Source of the DNA: Acidobacteriaceae bacterium
GTDB taxonomy: Bacteria; Acidobacteriota; Terriglobia; Terriglobales; Acidobacteriaceae
Length of the DNA stretch: 6,128 nt
Reading direction: 5' to 3'
NCBI GenBank assembly: GCA_030838305.1
Contig: JAUTWY010000197.1
Location: 1 to 6,128 of the forward strand
In this document: piece after piece, positions 1 through 5,881 of the stretch
How the letters are laid out: each line of letters opens with the position of its first letter
Numbering within the stretch: position 1 is the stretch's first letter
Notes under the pieces: model-generated
Database searches by the model: none
What the model was told of the DNA's origin: nothing
What the model saw: the letters and a program-made list of their open reading frames with translations, nothing else
Made by a program: the position numbers and the translations under genes

Positions 1-161
1 AGGGCAAGAGTCGCGCACGCGGCGAACGATAGCAAAGATGCTCCCGCCGCTGCTGCACATTTGGAGAGGTGCCTTGAGCTGTCCCCGTCGTCTCCACCGG
101 CTTCAAGCGACTTCCTTGCGAAAGAAGCCTCCGTTTTTTGTGCTTGGTTTCGCTGCGACAA
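1..161 (-). CDS. Possible partial gene of unknown function, running off the left edge
   Basis: No recognised family. This minus-strand frame is open from position 1 through the candidate start and beyond it upstream. The proposed start is a TTG at 161-159, chosen because a strong Shine-Dalgarno sequence, GGAGGG (170-175 on the minus strand), sits 8 bases before it. The 53 visible residues begin MSQRNQAQKTEASFARK. They have a charged, Gly/Asp/Ser-rich first part and end in an Ala/Leu/Ser/Cys-rich stretch (about residues 33-53) that could begin a membrane segment. The gene would lie downstream of the clpC terminator on the same strand. Against it: two other frames (plus 1-369 and a second minus-strand frame from 361 to the edge) are also open, so openness alone proves little, and only a short N-terminus is visible. 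If real, it would need its own promoter in 162-340, where I could not identify one. Confidence 0.25.
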   Translation of the reverse strand, partial: MSQRNQAQKTEASFARKSLEAGGDDGDSSRHLSKCAAAAGASLLSFAACATLA

Positions 162-340
162 AAGCCTATCCCTCCGCTGCTTGGGATTCGAACTAAGATC
201 GCGCTCGACTGCGCACGCCACGACTTTGATGATGCGCTCGATGCCTGGCGAAAGGGAGCTGATTTTATCGAGCGCCTTCCGGCTACTCCGATCAAAACGC
301 CGCTCCAGGAATCGTGGCGTGAGTGGGGCATTGAAATTCG
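162..340. other. Unassigned stretch beyond the clpC terminator
   Basis: No gene, RNA or repeat can be supported here. Plus-strand frames 1 and 3 and two minus-strand frames are open across most of it, with neither a convincing start nor recognisable protein motifs. The plus-strand frame ending at 383 has a protein-like last 60 residues (for example DFDDALDAWRKGADFIERLP). However, its only nearby start is a TTG at 138 without a ribosome binding site, and its end overlaps the clpC terminator. It could be intergenic sequence or a decayed gene. Confidence 0.4.
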
Positions 341-373
341 AGAAAGAAAAGCCGCCAGCATTGCGCTGACGGC
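341..373 (-). terminator. Intrinsic (Rho-independent) terminator of clpC
   Basis: Read on the minus strand, a 9-bp stem (arms 373-365 and 359-351, with one T-G wobble) closes a 5-base loop and is followed at once by the tract TTTTCTTTCT (350-341). The hairpin starts 27 bases after the clpC stop codon, the usual place for a transcript end. The T-rich tract lies only on the minus-strand side, so the signal is one-directional. The first arm of the stem is built from the heptamer repeat at 365-399. Confidence 0.85.
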
Positions 374-399
374 TGACAGCTAAGCACTGAAAGCTGGGG
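365..399. repeat. Degenerate 7-base tandem repeat (five units)
   Basis: On the plus strand five consecutive heptamers can be read: GCTGACG, GCTGACA, GCTAAGC, ACTGAAA and GCTGGGG, consensus roughly GCTGAMA. The array fills the gap between the clpC stop codon (401-403) and the terminator loop, and supplies one arm of the terminator stem. Unit identity falls toward the clpC end, so this could be a decayed array or a coincidence of a short sequence. Confidence 0.45.
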
Positions 400-400
400 T

Positions 401-2851
401 CTACCCGTTCTCGTACAACAACACGCCCTCGGTACTCTTCTCCGCGTCCACGGGACGGTAGAACAGCTTGTTATCTTCGAGGAAGACTTCAATAAACGCC
501 GGCCGCGTGGTAATCGTTCCCTGAATCAGCGCCTCCGACAGCGGGTCTTCAATATATTTCTGCAGCGCCCGGCGTAACGGCCGTGCTCCGTAGTTGCGGT
601 CGGTGAGTGTCTGGTTGAGGATCCACTTCTTGGCCTCATCCGCCACCGAAACCGTGATCGCCTTCTGCGCCAGGTTCTGATTGAGCTGCGTAACCATAAG
701 CTCGAGAATCTGGATCAGGTCCGCCTCGCTCAACGCCAGGAACAGAATGATCTCGTCCAGCCGGTTCAAGAACTCAGGGTTGAAAGTGCGCTTCACTTCG
801 CCCTTCACCAGTTCCTCAACTTTGCCCGAAACCATCTCATCCTTAGTCGACTGGAAGCCAAAGCCCTCGCGCTTCTGCAGGTGCCGCGCCCCAATGTTCG
901 ACGTCATGATGATAATGGTGTTCTTGAAGTCGACCGTGTTGCCGAGTCCATCGGTCAACTGGCCATCTTCAAAAACCTGCAGCAGGATGTTGAACACGTC
1001 CGGATGCGCCTTTTCGATTTCATCCAGCAGCACCACCGAATATGGCGCCCGCTTCACCCGTTCGGTAAGCTGCCCGCCCTCTTCGTAGCCCACGTATCCC
1101 GGAGGCGAACCAATCAGCTTCGAAACCGAATGTTTCTCCATGAACTCCGACATGTCGAACCGGACCAACGCCTTTTCGGTTCCGAACATAAACTGGGCCA
1201 GGGTGCGCGCAACTTCTGTTTTGCCAACGCCAGTCGGTCCCAGGAACAGGAACGAGCCAATGGGCCGGTTCGGACTCTTCAATCCCGCCCGCGAACGCCG
1301 GATTGCCCGGGCCAGCGCACTGATCGACTTGTCCTGCGAGATGATCCGCTTGTGCAGTTCTTCCTCGATGCGCAGCAGCTTCTGCGTCTCTTCTTCCTTA
1401 ATCGAAGTAATTGGAACGCCCGTCCAACGCGAAACCACGTCTTCGATGTCTTCGCGGCCAACGACGCCGGTCGAAGACTCGTCGAGATGATATTTCTCGC
1501 GCAGCGCGCGCAGATTCTCGCGCTCCTTGCGCTCCTCATCGGAGTAGAAACGCGCCTTCTCGAACTCATGGTTCGCGATGGCATTCTCCATGCGGTGTAC
1601 GATGAACTTGATCCGCTTCTGCACTTCTGAAATTTCTTCCGGCTGCGAAGTCTGACGCAGTTTTACGCGCGCGCCCGCTTCGTCGACCAAGTCAATTGCC
1701 TTGTCTGGCAGGAACCGATCGGGAATGTAACGGTTCGAATGCGATACCGCGAAGTTGATGGCGTCGTCGGTATAAGTGACCGCATGGAATTTCTCGTAGC
1801 GGTCTTTAATTCCGAACAGCACCTTGATCGCATCGGCCTCGTTTGGCGGGGGCACTTTGACCGCTTGGAAGCGCCGCTCGAGCGACCGGTCTTTCTCAAT
1901 CGACTTGCGGTACTCGCCCGGAGTGGTCGCGCCGATGCACTGAATCTCTCCACGCGACAATGCAGGCTTTAGAATGTTCGCGGCGTCCAGTGATCCTTCC
2001 GCTGATCCCGCGCCCACCAGCGTATGCAATTCATCGATGAAGATGATGGAATTCTGCGACTCCATCAGTTCTTTCATGATGGTCTTCAGTCGCTCTTCGA
2101 ATTGTCCACGATACTTCGTACCCGCAACGATCAAAGACAAATCGAGCGCCAGAATTCTCTTGTCGGCCAGAAACGAAGGAACCTCGCCGTCGGCAATGCG
2201 CTGCGCCAGGCCTTCCACGATGGCCGTCTTGCCCACACCGGGCTCGCCGATCAGCACCGGATTATTCTTGGTGCGCCGGCAAAGGATCTGTACTACGCGC
2301 TCCAGTTCGCTGTCGCGACCCACCAGCGGATCAAGCTGGCTGTCCATGGCCGCCTGGGTAAGATCACGCGAAAACTCGCTCAGCAGCGAAGACTCACGCT
2401 GGCGCTGAGGCTGGGCTTTTTCCTGCGTGGTCCGTGCCAACTCTTCCCGAATGGTCGAAAGCCGCAAGCCGCGCTCGTGCAGAATCTCCGCCGCAAAACA
2501 TTTCTCTTCCCGCAGCAATCCGAGCAGCAAGTGTTCAGTCCCAATGTGCCGGTGCGACAGCCGTTCCGCCTCTTCCGCGGCATAGGCCAGCACGCGTTTG
2601 CACTCATTGCTTAGTGGAAGATCCACGGAGGTCGAAACCTTCTCCCGGATCGTGGTGTGACCTTCAATCTGCTTGCGGATGGACTCAACCGAGGCATGCG
2701 AGCGCAGAAATCGATTGGTCAGGGCCTTGTCTTCGCGCAGGAGCCCCAGCAGCAGGTGCTCGGTCTCTATGTAAGGAGACCCGAACTGGCTTGCTTCATA
2801 GCGCGCAAAGAAAATTACGCGCCTGGCTTTCTCCGTGTATCGTTCAAACAT
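401..2851 (-). CDS. clpC: ClpC-type AAA+ ATP-dependent protein unfoldase (ClpP partner)
   Basis: Cytosolic hexameric unfoldase that threads misfolded or regulatory proteins into the ClpP peptidase. The 816 residues match full-length ClpC (about 810-850). In order: two Clp N-terminal repeats (about 1-70 and 78-142); first AAA+ domain with Walker A GEPGVGKT (202-209), pore-loop KYRG (246-249) and Walker B IIFIDE (269-274); a UVR-type coiled middle region (about 406-456), which separates ClpC from ClpA and from ClpB with its long middle domain; second AAA+ domain with Walker A GPTGVGKT (538-545), pore-loop GYVGY (585-589), Walker B VVLLDE (606-611) and an arginine-finger region NPEFLNR (691-697). 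GFGF at 663-666 is in place for the ClpP-docking loop. The ATG is preceded by a purine-rich site (AGGGGGAAGGG, 2856-2866) and begins with the canonical MFERYTEKAR, so the start is secure. No McsA, McsB or CtsR gene is adjacent. The gene is intact. Confidence 0.97.
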   Translation of the reverse strand: MFERYTEKARRVIFFARYEASQFGSPYIETEHLLLGLLREDKALTNRFLRSHASVESIRKQIEGHTTIREKVSTSVDLPLSNECKRVLAYAAEEAERLSHRHIGTEHLLLGLLREEKCFAAEILHERGLRLSTIREELARTTQEKAQPQRQRESSLLSEFSRDLTQAAMDSQLDPLVGRDSELERVVQILCRRTKNNPVLIGEPGVGKTAIVEGLAQRIADGEVPSFLADKRILALDLSLIVAGTKYRGQFEERLKTIMKELMESQNSIIFIDELHTLVGAGSAEGSLDAANILKPALSRGEIQCIGATTPGEYRKSIEKDRSLERRFQAVKVPPPNEADAIKVLFGIKDRYEKFHAVTYTDDAINFAVSHSNRYIPDRFLPDKAIDLVDEAGARVKLRQTSQPEEISEVQKRIKFIVHRMENAIANHEFEKARFYSDEERKERENLRALREKYHLDESSTGVVGREDIEDVVSRWTGVPITSIKEEETQKLLRIEEELHKRIISQDKSISALARAIRRSRAGLKSPNRPIGSFLFLGPTGVGKTEVARTLAQFMFGTEKALVRFDMSEFMEKHSVSKLIGSPPGYVGYEEGGQLTERVKRAPYSVVLLDEIEKAHPDVFNILLQVFEDGQLTDGLGNTVDFKNTIIIMTSNIGARHLQKREGFGFQSTKDEMVSGKVEELVKGEVKRTFNPEFLNRLDEIILFLALSEADLIQILELMVTQLNQNLAQKAITVSVADEAKKWILNQTLTDRNYGARPLRRALQKYIEDPLSEALIQGTITTRPAFIEVFLEDNKLFYRPVDAEKSTEGVLLYENG

Positions 2852-2875
2852 AATGCCCTTCCCCCTGATGCTTCC

Positions 2876-2904
2876 GGCCGAAAAGGCGCTAGCCTTGCCC
2901 GGCC
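2876..2904 (-). promoter_or_regulatory. Stem-loop in the clpC leader
   Basis: On the minus strand GGCCG (2904-2900) pairs with CGGCC (2880-2876). Inside this, AAGGC (2896-2892) pairs with GCCTT (2887-2883) around a TAGC loop. The two 5-bp stems are separated by a small internal loop (GGC opposite TT). The structure ends about 10 bases before the Shine-Dalgarno sequence and 24 bases before the ATG, so it does not hide the ribosome site itself. It is not followed by a T tract, so it is not an intrinsic terminator. A role in mRNA stability or translation of clpC is possible but unproven. Confidence 0.45.
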
Positions 2905-2938
2905 CTATCGAAATCCTTGCCCGTTAATGTTCCTTGCC
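2893..2938 (-). repeat. Three direct copies of GGCAAGG in the clpC leader
   Basis: On the minus strand GGCAAGG occurs at 2938-2932, 2921-2915 and 2899-2893. The first two copies extend to GGCAAGGA. The steps are 17 and 22 bases. All lie downstream of the TATAAT element at 2963-2968, so they would be in the transcript. The third overlaps the leader stem-loop. They could be protein-binding sites or Shine-Dalgarno-like decoys; no reading frame of convincing length follows any of them. Confidence 0.4.
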
Positions 2939-2962
2939 TGCATCTGGTCCGGTCCTCAACTC

Positions 2963-2988
2963 ATTATATGGAACGAGTTCCCATGCAA
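2963..2988 (-). promoter_or_regulatory. Proximal clpC promoter region with an overlapping palindrome
   Basis: A perfect -10 element, TATAAT, lies at 2968-2963 on the minus strand, about 112 bases before the clpC ATG. The best -35-like hexamer, TTGCAT (2988-2983), is only 14 bases upstream, shorter than the usual 16-18 for a sigma-70 promoter. Between them is the perfect inverted repeat GGAACTCGTTCC (2970-2981). A poor -35 with a palindrome filling the spacer fits a regulated promoter, but could also mean that the -10 match is fortuitous. Confidence 0.45.
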
Positions 2989-3061
2989 GCGCTAAAACGT
3001 CTTAGTGGTGTTACCGAAGGAACCTGTTGCACTTCCCTCCTTAGTCGCGATCTCCCAATTC

Positions 3062-3089
3062 CTTATACATCGTCTTACCAATCTTTTAA
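3062..3089 (-). promoter_or_regulatory. Distal candidate promoter for clpC
   Basis: On the minus strand TTAAAA (3089-3084) is followed after 16 bases by TATAAG (3067-3062), four and five matches of six to the sigma-70 consensus. It begins 12 bases after the lolD stop codon and points toward clpC, giving a leader of about 200 bases. No terminator is visible between lolD and clpC, so read-through from lolD is also possible. Confidence 0.4.
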
Positions 3090-3100
3090 CGCAACGGGCT

Positions 3101-3850
3101 CTACACGGGCAACGACTCCGGCCTGATCTCTTCCACGCGTCCACGCTCCAGCCGCAGGACCCGGTGGCAGCGTCGTGCGAATGACAGGTTGTGAGTGGCG
3201 ATCAGAGAGGTGAGTTGGTGCTCGCGATGTAATCGCGCAATCAATGCGAAGACCGCTTCCGCCGTCTGTCCGTCAAGATCCCCGGTAGGCTCATCCGCCA
3301 GCAACAATTTTGGACCGGTAATGAGCGCCCGGGCCAGAGCCACCCGTTGTTGCTCCCCGCCTGAAAGCTCTCCCGAGCGGTGATGCCCGCGTTGCTCTAA
3401 TCCGACCTCGCGTAACCAGCGTGAAGCTTCGGGTGCTACCTCTGCCCAAGTCTGACCGCGTTGCAGCAGCGGCATGGCCACATTCTCCGCTGCCGTGAAT
3501 TCCGGCAGCAGATAGTGAAACTGCCAGACAAAGCCCGCATCCTGATTGCGAAACTTCGCTGCGTCATCCGCCGATAACGAATTCAGCTTCAATTGCGCGC
3601 AGTATACGTCACCCGCGGAAGCGTGATCAAGAGCGCTGAGGATGTGCAACAAGGTACTCTTCCCCGCGCCTGACTCACCCACAATTGCGAGCATCTCGCC
3701 TCGCTTCACCTCAAACGATAAATTCTCAAAGAGCACCAGGTCCGATTCGCCGGACCGGAAAACCTTCTTCAATCCTTCAACCCGAAGCAGCGGTTGTTGT
3801 TCTTCCGCCACCTGTTCCCTTAGATGCACTCCGCCTCCGCTTGGGTCCAT
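3101..3850 (-). CDS. lolD: LolD-type ABC transporter ATP-binding protein (lipoprotein release)
   Basis: Cytoplasmic ATPase that would drive extraction of lipoproteins from the inner membrane with LolC/LolE permeases. One complete ABC domain is visible: Walker A GESGAGKST (58-66), Q-loop Gln110 in WQFHYLLPEFTAAENVAMPL, signature LSGGEQQ (162-168), Walker B LLLADE with Glu187, D-loop, and switch His220. The segment around the Q-loop is the characteristic LolD form and favours LolD over MacB or FtsE. Length is 249, versus about 225-235 for the family. The ATG at 3850 has an AGG abutting it and only a weak spaced site. A GTG at 3811 (Val14) has AAGGGA upstream and would give 236 residues, so the true start may be 3811. 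No permease gene is in the window: the neighbours are mtnA and clpC. An orphan LolD must pair with permeases encoded elsewhere, or it serves another exporter of the same family. Confidence 0.87.
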   Translation of the reverse strand: MDPSGGGVHLREQVAEEQQPLLRVEGLKKVFRSGESDLVLFENLSFEVKRGEMLAIVGESGAGKSTLLHILSALDHASAGDVYCAQLKLNSLSADDAAKFRNQDAGFVWQFHYLLPEFTAAENVAMPLLQRGQTWAEVAPEASRWLREVGLEQRGHHRSGELSGGEQQRVALARALITGPKLLLADEPTGDLDGQTAEAVFALIARLHREHQLTSLIATHNLSFARRCHRVLRLERGRVEEIRPESLPV

Positions 3851-3921
3851 CCTGCCCCAGCCTTAGGGCAAGACGGGTGAAAACAGTAGAACAGGTGATC
3901 TTCTCACATTAGAACTTCCCG

Positions 3922-3952
3922 TCTATATGGCCCACTCGAACCATATTGGCAA
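3922..3952 (-). promoter_or_regulatory. Weak promoter-like pair and inverted repeat upstream of lolD
   Basis: TTGCCA (3952-3947) and TATAGA (3927-3922) on the minus strand resemble -35 and -10 elements, but are 19 bases apart, which is long. The spacer contains an inverted repeat, ATATGG and CCATAT, with arms at 3925-3930 and 3941-3946 and 10 bases between. About 70 bases separate it from the annotated lolD start. The match is weak and could be chance. Confidence 0.25.
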
Positions 3953-4011
3953 ATTCTCGTCCCGCTCTGGGAATGTGCAGATAAGAACTGCCCCAGGCTC
4001 GTCCCAAACTC

Positions 4012-4027
4012 CGTGACCCGCGTCACA
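4012..4027 (-). promoter_or_regulatory. CRP/FNR-family-like operator palindrome between mtnA and lolD
   Basis: The minus strand reads TGTGACGCGGGTCACG, matching the classical CRP consensus TGTGA-N6-TCACA in nine of ten specified bases, with a perfect GTGAC/GTCAC core. It lies about 160 bases upstream of lolD and 60 bases after the mtnA stop. A TACAAT -10-like hexamer sits just upstream (4046-4041) without a good -35. A TTGGGA/TTATCT pair with 17-base spacing (4007-3979) lies just downstream but its -10 is poor. The site match is seen directly; which promoter it controls, and which regulator binds, is not determined. Confidence 0.45.
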
Positions 4028-4087
4028 AATTTGATGCACAATTGTAGAAAGGAGATTTCCCCGCAAATCGAGGCAGGACCGCAATCT

Positions 4088-5143
4088 CTAGACTTGGACC
4101 TTAGACTCTGTGCCCGCTAGTTTGCTCAGGGACTCTTCAAAAGGGGCACGGGCGATCCCGCGCTCGGTGATAATGGCAGTCACATATTTCGCTGGAGTTA
4201 CGTCGAAAGCCGGATTCTCAATCGATACACCGTCGGGAACCATTTGCTTCCCCGCGATATGACTGACTTCCCTGGCGTTGCGCTGCTCGATAGGAATTTT
4301 GCTTCCGTCGGGACAAGCCAGATCAACCGTCGAAATCGGCGCCGCCACATAAAAAGGAATGCCGTTCTCTTTGGCCAGTACCGCGACCGTATAAGTTCCA
4401 ATCTTATTGGCCACATCTCCGTTGGCCGCGATGCGATCCGCGCCGACCACAATCGCTCCAATCTTGCCCTGCTTCATGATGGCGCCCGCCATGTTGTCGG
4501 AAATGACGGTGGTCGGGATGCCATCCTTCATCAACTCCCAGGCCGTCAACCGTGACCCCTGCAGAAACGGCCTAGTCTCGTCCGCGTAGACGTGAATCTT
4601 TTTGCCCGCTTCCACCGCCGCGCGGATTACCCCCAGCGCCGTTCCGTAACCAGCGGTGGCAAGCGCGCCCGCGTTGCAGTGCGTCAGCACTCCACCTTCA
4701 CTTGGCATCAGCGTCGCGCCGTGGCGACCCATAGCCTGGTTCGCGGCAATATCTTCCGCGTGCATACGCTTGGCTTCTTCGATCAATTCCTGCTTGATCT
4801 GCGCCACGGGACGAACCCGTAGTCGCTCGAACTTTTCCTGCATCCGCCGGATCGCCCAGAACAAATTCACCGCCGTAGGCCGGGTCTTGCCCATGTTGTC
4901 GCAGATCAGGTCAAGCTCCTGCTTGAGCTCCCCGACGCGTTGCGCATGGGAGTTTTTCATTCCTAACGCAATCCCCATCGCCGCCGCCACCCCAATGGCA
5001 GGCGCCCCGCGCACCACCATCGTCCGGATCACTTCGGCCACCTGCTCGTCCGTTTTGCAGACAACGTAGGTTTCTTCCGTGGGCAGCTTCGTCTGGTCGA
5101 TGAAGCGCACCCCCTGTTCCGTCCATTCGAGAGTTTGAATCAT
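4088..5143 (-). CDS. mtnA: S-methyl-5-thioribose-1-phosphate isomerase
   Basis: Converts methylthioribose-1-phosphate to methylthioribulose-1-phosphate in the methionine salvage pathway (cytosolic aldose-ketose isomerase related to eIF2B subunits). The 351 residues match the usual length of about 345-355. Diagnostic segments are visible: the phosphate-binding RGAPAIGVAAA (45-55); THCNAGALATAGYGTALGV with the catalytic Cys156; ADETRPFLQGSRLTAWEL (187-204); SDNMAG (215-220); and GADRIAANGDVANKIGTYT with the catalytic Asp236 (Cys160 and Asp240 in the Bacillus subtilis enzyme). The ATG start gives the standard N-terminus (MIQTLEWTEQGVRF), but no Shine-Dalgarno sequence precedes it. It follows pyrE by 69 bases with two palindromes between. 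No other salvage genes (mtnK, mtnB, mtnC, mtnD) are present, so the rest of the pathway must be elsewhere or incomplete. The gene is intact. Confidence 0.97.
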   Translation of the reverse strand: MIQTLEWTEQGVRFIDQTKLPTEETYVVCKTDEQVAEVIRTMVVRGAPAIGVAAAMGIALGMKNSHAQRVGELKQELDLICDNMGKTRPTAVNLFWAIRRMQEKFERLRVRPVAQIKQELIEEAKRMHAEDIAANQAMGRHGATLMPSEGGVLTHCNAGALATAGYGTALGVIRAAVEAGKKIHVYADETRPFLQGSRLTAWELMKDGIPTTVISDNMAGAIMKQGKIGAIVVGADRIAANGDVANKIGTYTVAVLAKENGIPFYVAAPISTVDLACPDGSKIPIEQRNAREVSHIAGKQMVPDGVSIENPAFDVTPAKYVTAIITERGIARAPFEESLSKLAGTESKVQV

Positions 5144-5157
5144 AGATTCGTATCAGA

Positions 5158-5175
5158 GTATGCCTTCAGGCATAC
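5158..5175. repeat. Small palindrome upstream of mtnA
   Basis: GTATGCC (5158-5164) and GGCATAC (5169-5175) form a perfect 7-bp stem with a TTCA tetraloop. It lies 14 bases before the mtnA ATG, where a ribosome binding site would normally be expected. It has no following T tract on either strand. It shares the core GCCTTYAGGC with the palindrome at 5196-5211. Confidence 0.55.
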
Positions 5176-5195
5176 CGCAATCGCGTCTGATCCCT

Positions 5196-5211
5196 CGCGC
5201 CTTTAGGCGCG
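5196..5211. repeat. Small GC-rich palindrome just after pyrE
   Basis: CGCGCC (5196-5201) and GGCGCG (5206-5211) form a perfect 6-bp stem with a TTTA tetraloop, beginning one base after the pyrE stop codon. There is no T tract downstream on the minus strand, so it is not a standard intrinsic terminator. It could protect the 3' end of pyrE mRNA or belong to a REP-like repeat family. The central ten bases differ by one from those of the palindrome at 5158-5175. Confidence 0.55.
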
Positions 5212-5212
5212 G

Positions 5213-5881
5213 CTACGCTCGATGCGCCGCACACCGATTCCCTGGAACATTCGTCACCGCCGGCCGACCGCATACTTCACACTTGGTCGCCACCGCAAGA
5301 ATCACCGGCTGCGTATCATCCATCTGCGAAATATGTTGGGCCCGTACCTCGCTAGCCGTAAAGACCGAAATGAACGGTGCTTCTGCCGCGGCTTTCTCCA
5401 CGCTCGGTCTTCCCTTAGCTTCCTCGCGTTCCACCAGGCACATCACGCCCGCAATCTCGAATCCGAATTCCCGTGCCGCTTCGATCGCCTGCACAGTAGA
5501 CGCGCCGGTAGTGCAAACGTCGTCCACGATCACCACGCGCGCGCCTTTCTCGCGAAATCCTTCGATGCGCTGCCCCGTCCCGTGCTGCTTTTCCGCCTTT
5601 CGCACCAGAAAGCCGTGCAATTCTCCGCTCACCACGGAGACCGCCACCACAATGGGATCGGCTCCCAGGGTAAGCCCACCGATGGCTTGCGGCTTCCATC
5701 CTCGCTGCCGGATTTCGTCAGAAAATACCTCGCCCGTCAGCCGCGAACCCTTGGCGTCAAGCGTAGTGGTGCGGCAGTCGATGTAGTAGTCGCTGGTCCC
5801 GCCGGAGGAGAGCTTGAACTCTCCTAATCGGAAAGACTTGCAAGCAAGCAAGCGCAACAAATCCTGGCGCGGCGAATCCAT
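5213..5881 (-). CDS. pyrE: Orotate phosphoribosyltransferase
   Basis: Catalyses orotate + PRPP to orotidine 5'-phosphate + pyrophosphate, the fifth step of de novo pyrimidine synthesis; a cytosolic dimer in known members. In the 222 residues: an N-terminal FKLSSGGTSDYYIDCR segment (22-37) typical of OPRTases, IGGLTLGADPI (67-77), the flexible catalytic-loop region RKAEKQHGTGQRIEG (94-108), and the PRPP-binding loop VVIVDDVCTTGAST (116-129) with acidic Asp120/Asp121. Compared with the 213-residue E. coli enzyme, it carries a C-terminal tail (about 198-222) with Cys201, Cys204, Cys217 and His220, in the spacing C-x2-C-x12-C-x2-H, which resembles a small zinc-binding knuckle. The ATG start fits family N-termini, but only weak TAAG-like bases, not a real Shine-Dalgarno site, precede it. 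It is the first gene of the minus-strand series and divergent from the gene at 5999. Confidence 0.96.
   Translation of the reverse strand: MDSPRQDLLRLLACKSFRLGEFKLSSGGTSDYYIDCRTTTLDAKGSRLTGEVFSDEIRQRGWKPQAIGGLTLGADPIVVAVSVVSGELHGFLVRKAEKQHGTGQRIEGFREKGARVVIVDDVCTTGASTVQAIEAAREFGFEIAGVMCLVEREEAKGRPSVEKAAAEAPFISVFTASEVRAQHISQMDDTQPVILAVATKCEVCGRPAVTNVPGNRCAAHRA

Noticed and set aside
1..60. Minus-strand ATG at 60-58 leading off the left edge
   Set aside because: Only 20 residues are visible and no ribosome site precedes it; the TTG at 161 in another frame has a better start signal.
181..200. GTTCGAATCCC on the minus strand, resembling a tRNA T-arm
   Set aside because: The flanking bases pair in only about two of five stem positions, and no acceptor stem, anticodon arm or CCA end fits around it, so it is neither a tRNA nor a clear attachment-site fragment.
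61..383. Plus-strand reading frames 61-369 and 138-383 opposite the clpC end
   Set aside because: They start at TTG without ribosome sites, show no family motif, and run into the minus-strand clpC terminator. The first is rich in Ser/Arg/Cys, as is typical of a shadow frame.
881..2614. Long plus-strand frames (up to 249 codons) opposite clpC
   Set aside because: They are antisense shadows of a clearly real, motif-rich ClpC gene and show no protein-family features.
2963..2992. Heat-shock sigma-32-like promoter (CTTGCA with TTCCATAT) before clpC
   Set aside because: The spacing is about 10 bases where 13 or more is expected, and two positions of the -10 element mismatch.
2900..3070. Tiny reading frames in the clpC leader (for example ATG at 3070, 9 codons; GTG with GGAGG near 3030, 22 codons; ATG near 2944, 12 codons)
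   Set aside because: They are very short, with missing or badly spaced ribosome sites and no conserved features; they are expected by chance in 250 bases.
4041..4069. Hairpin GATTT/AAATC followed by a T-rich stretch after mtnA
   Set aside because: The stem is only 5 bp and mostly A-T, with a 6-base loop and an interrupted T tract, so it is too weak to call a terminator.
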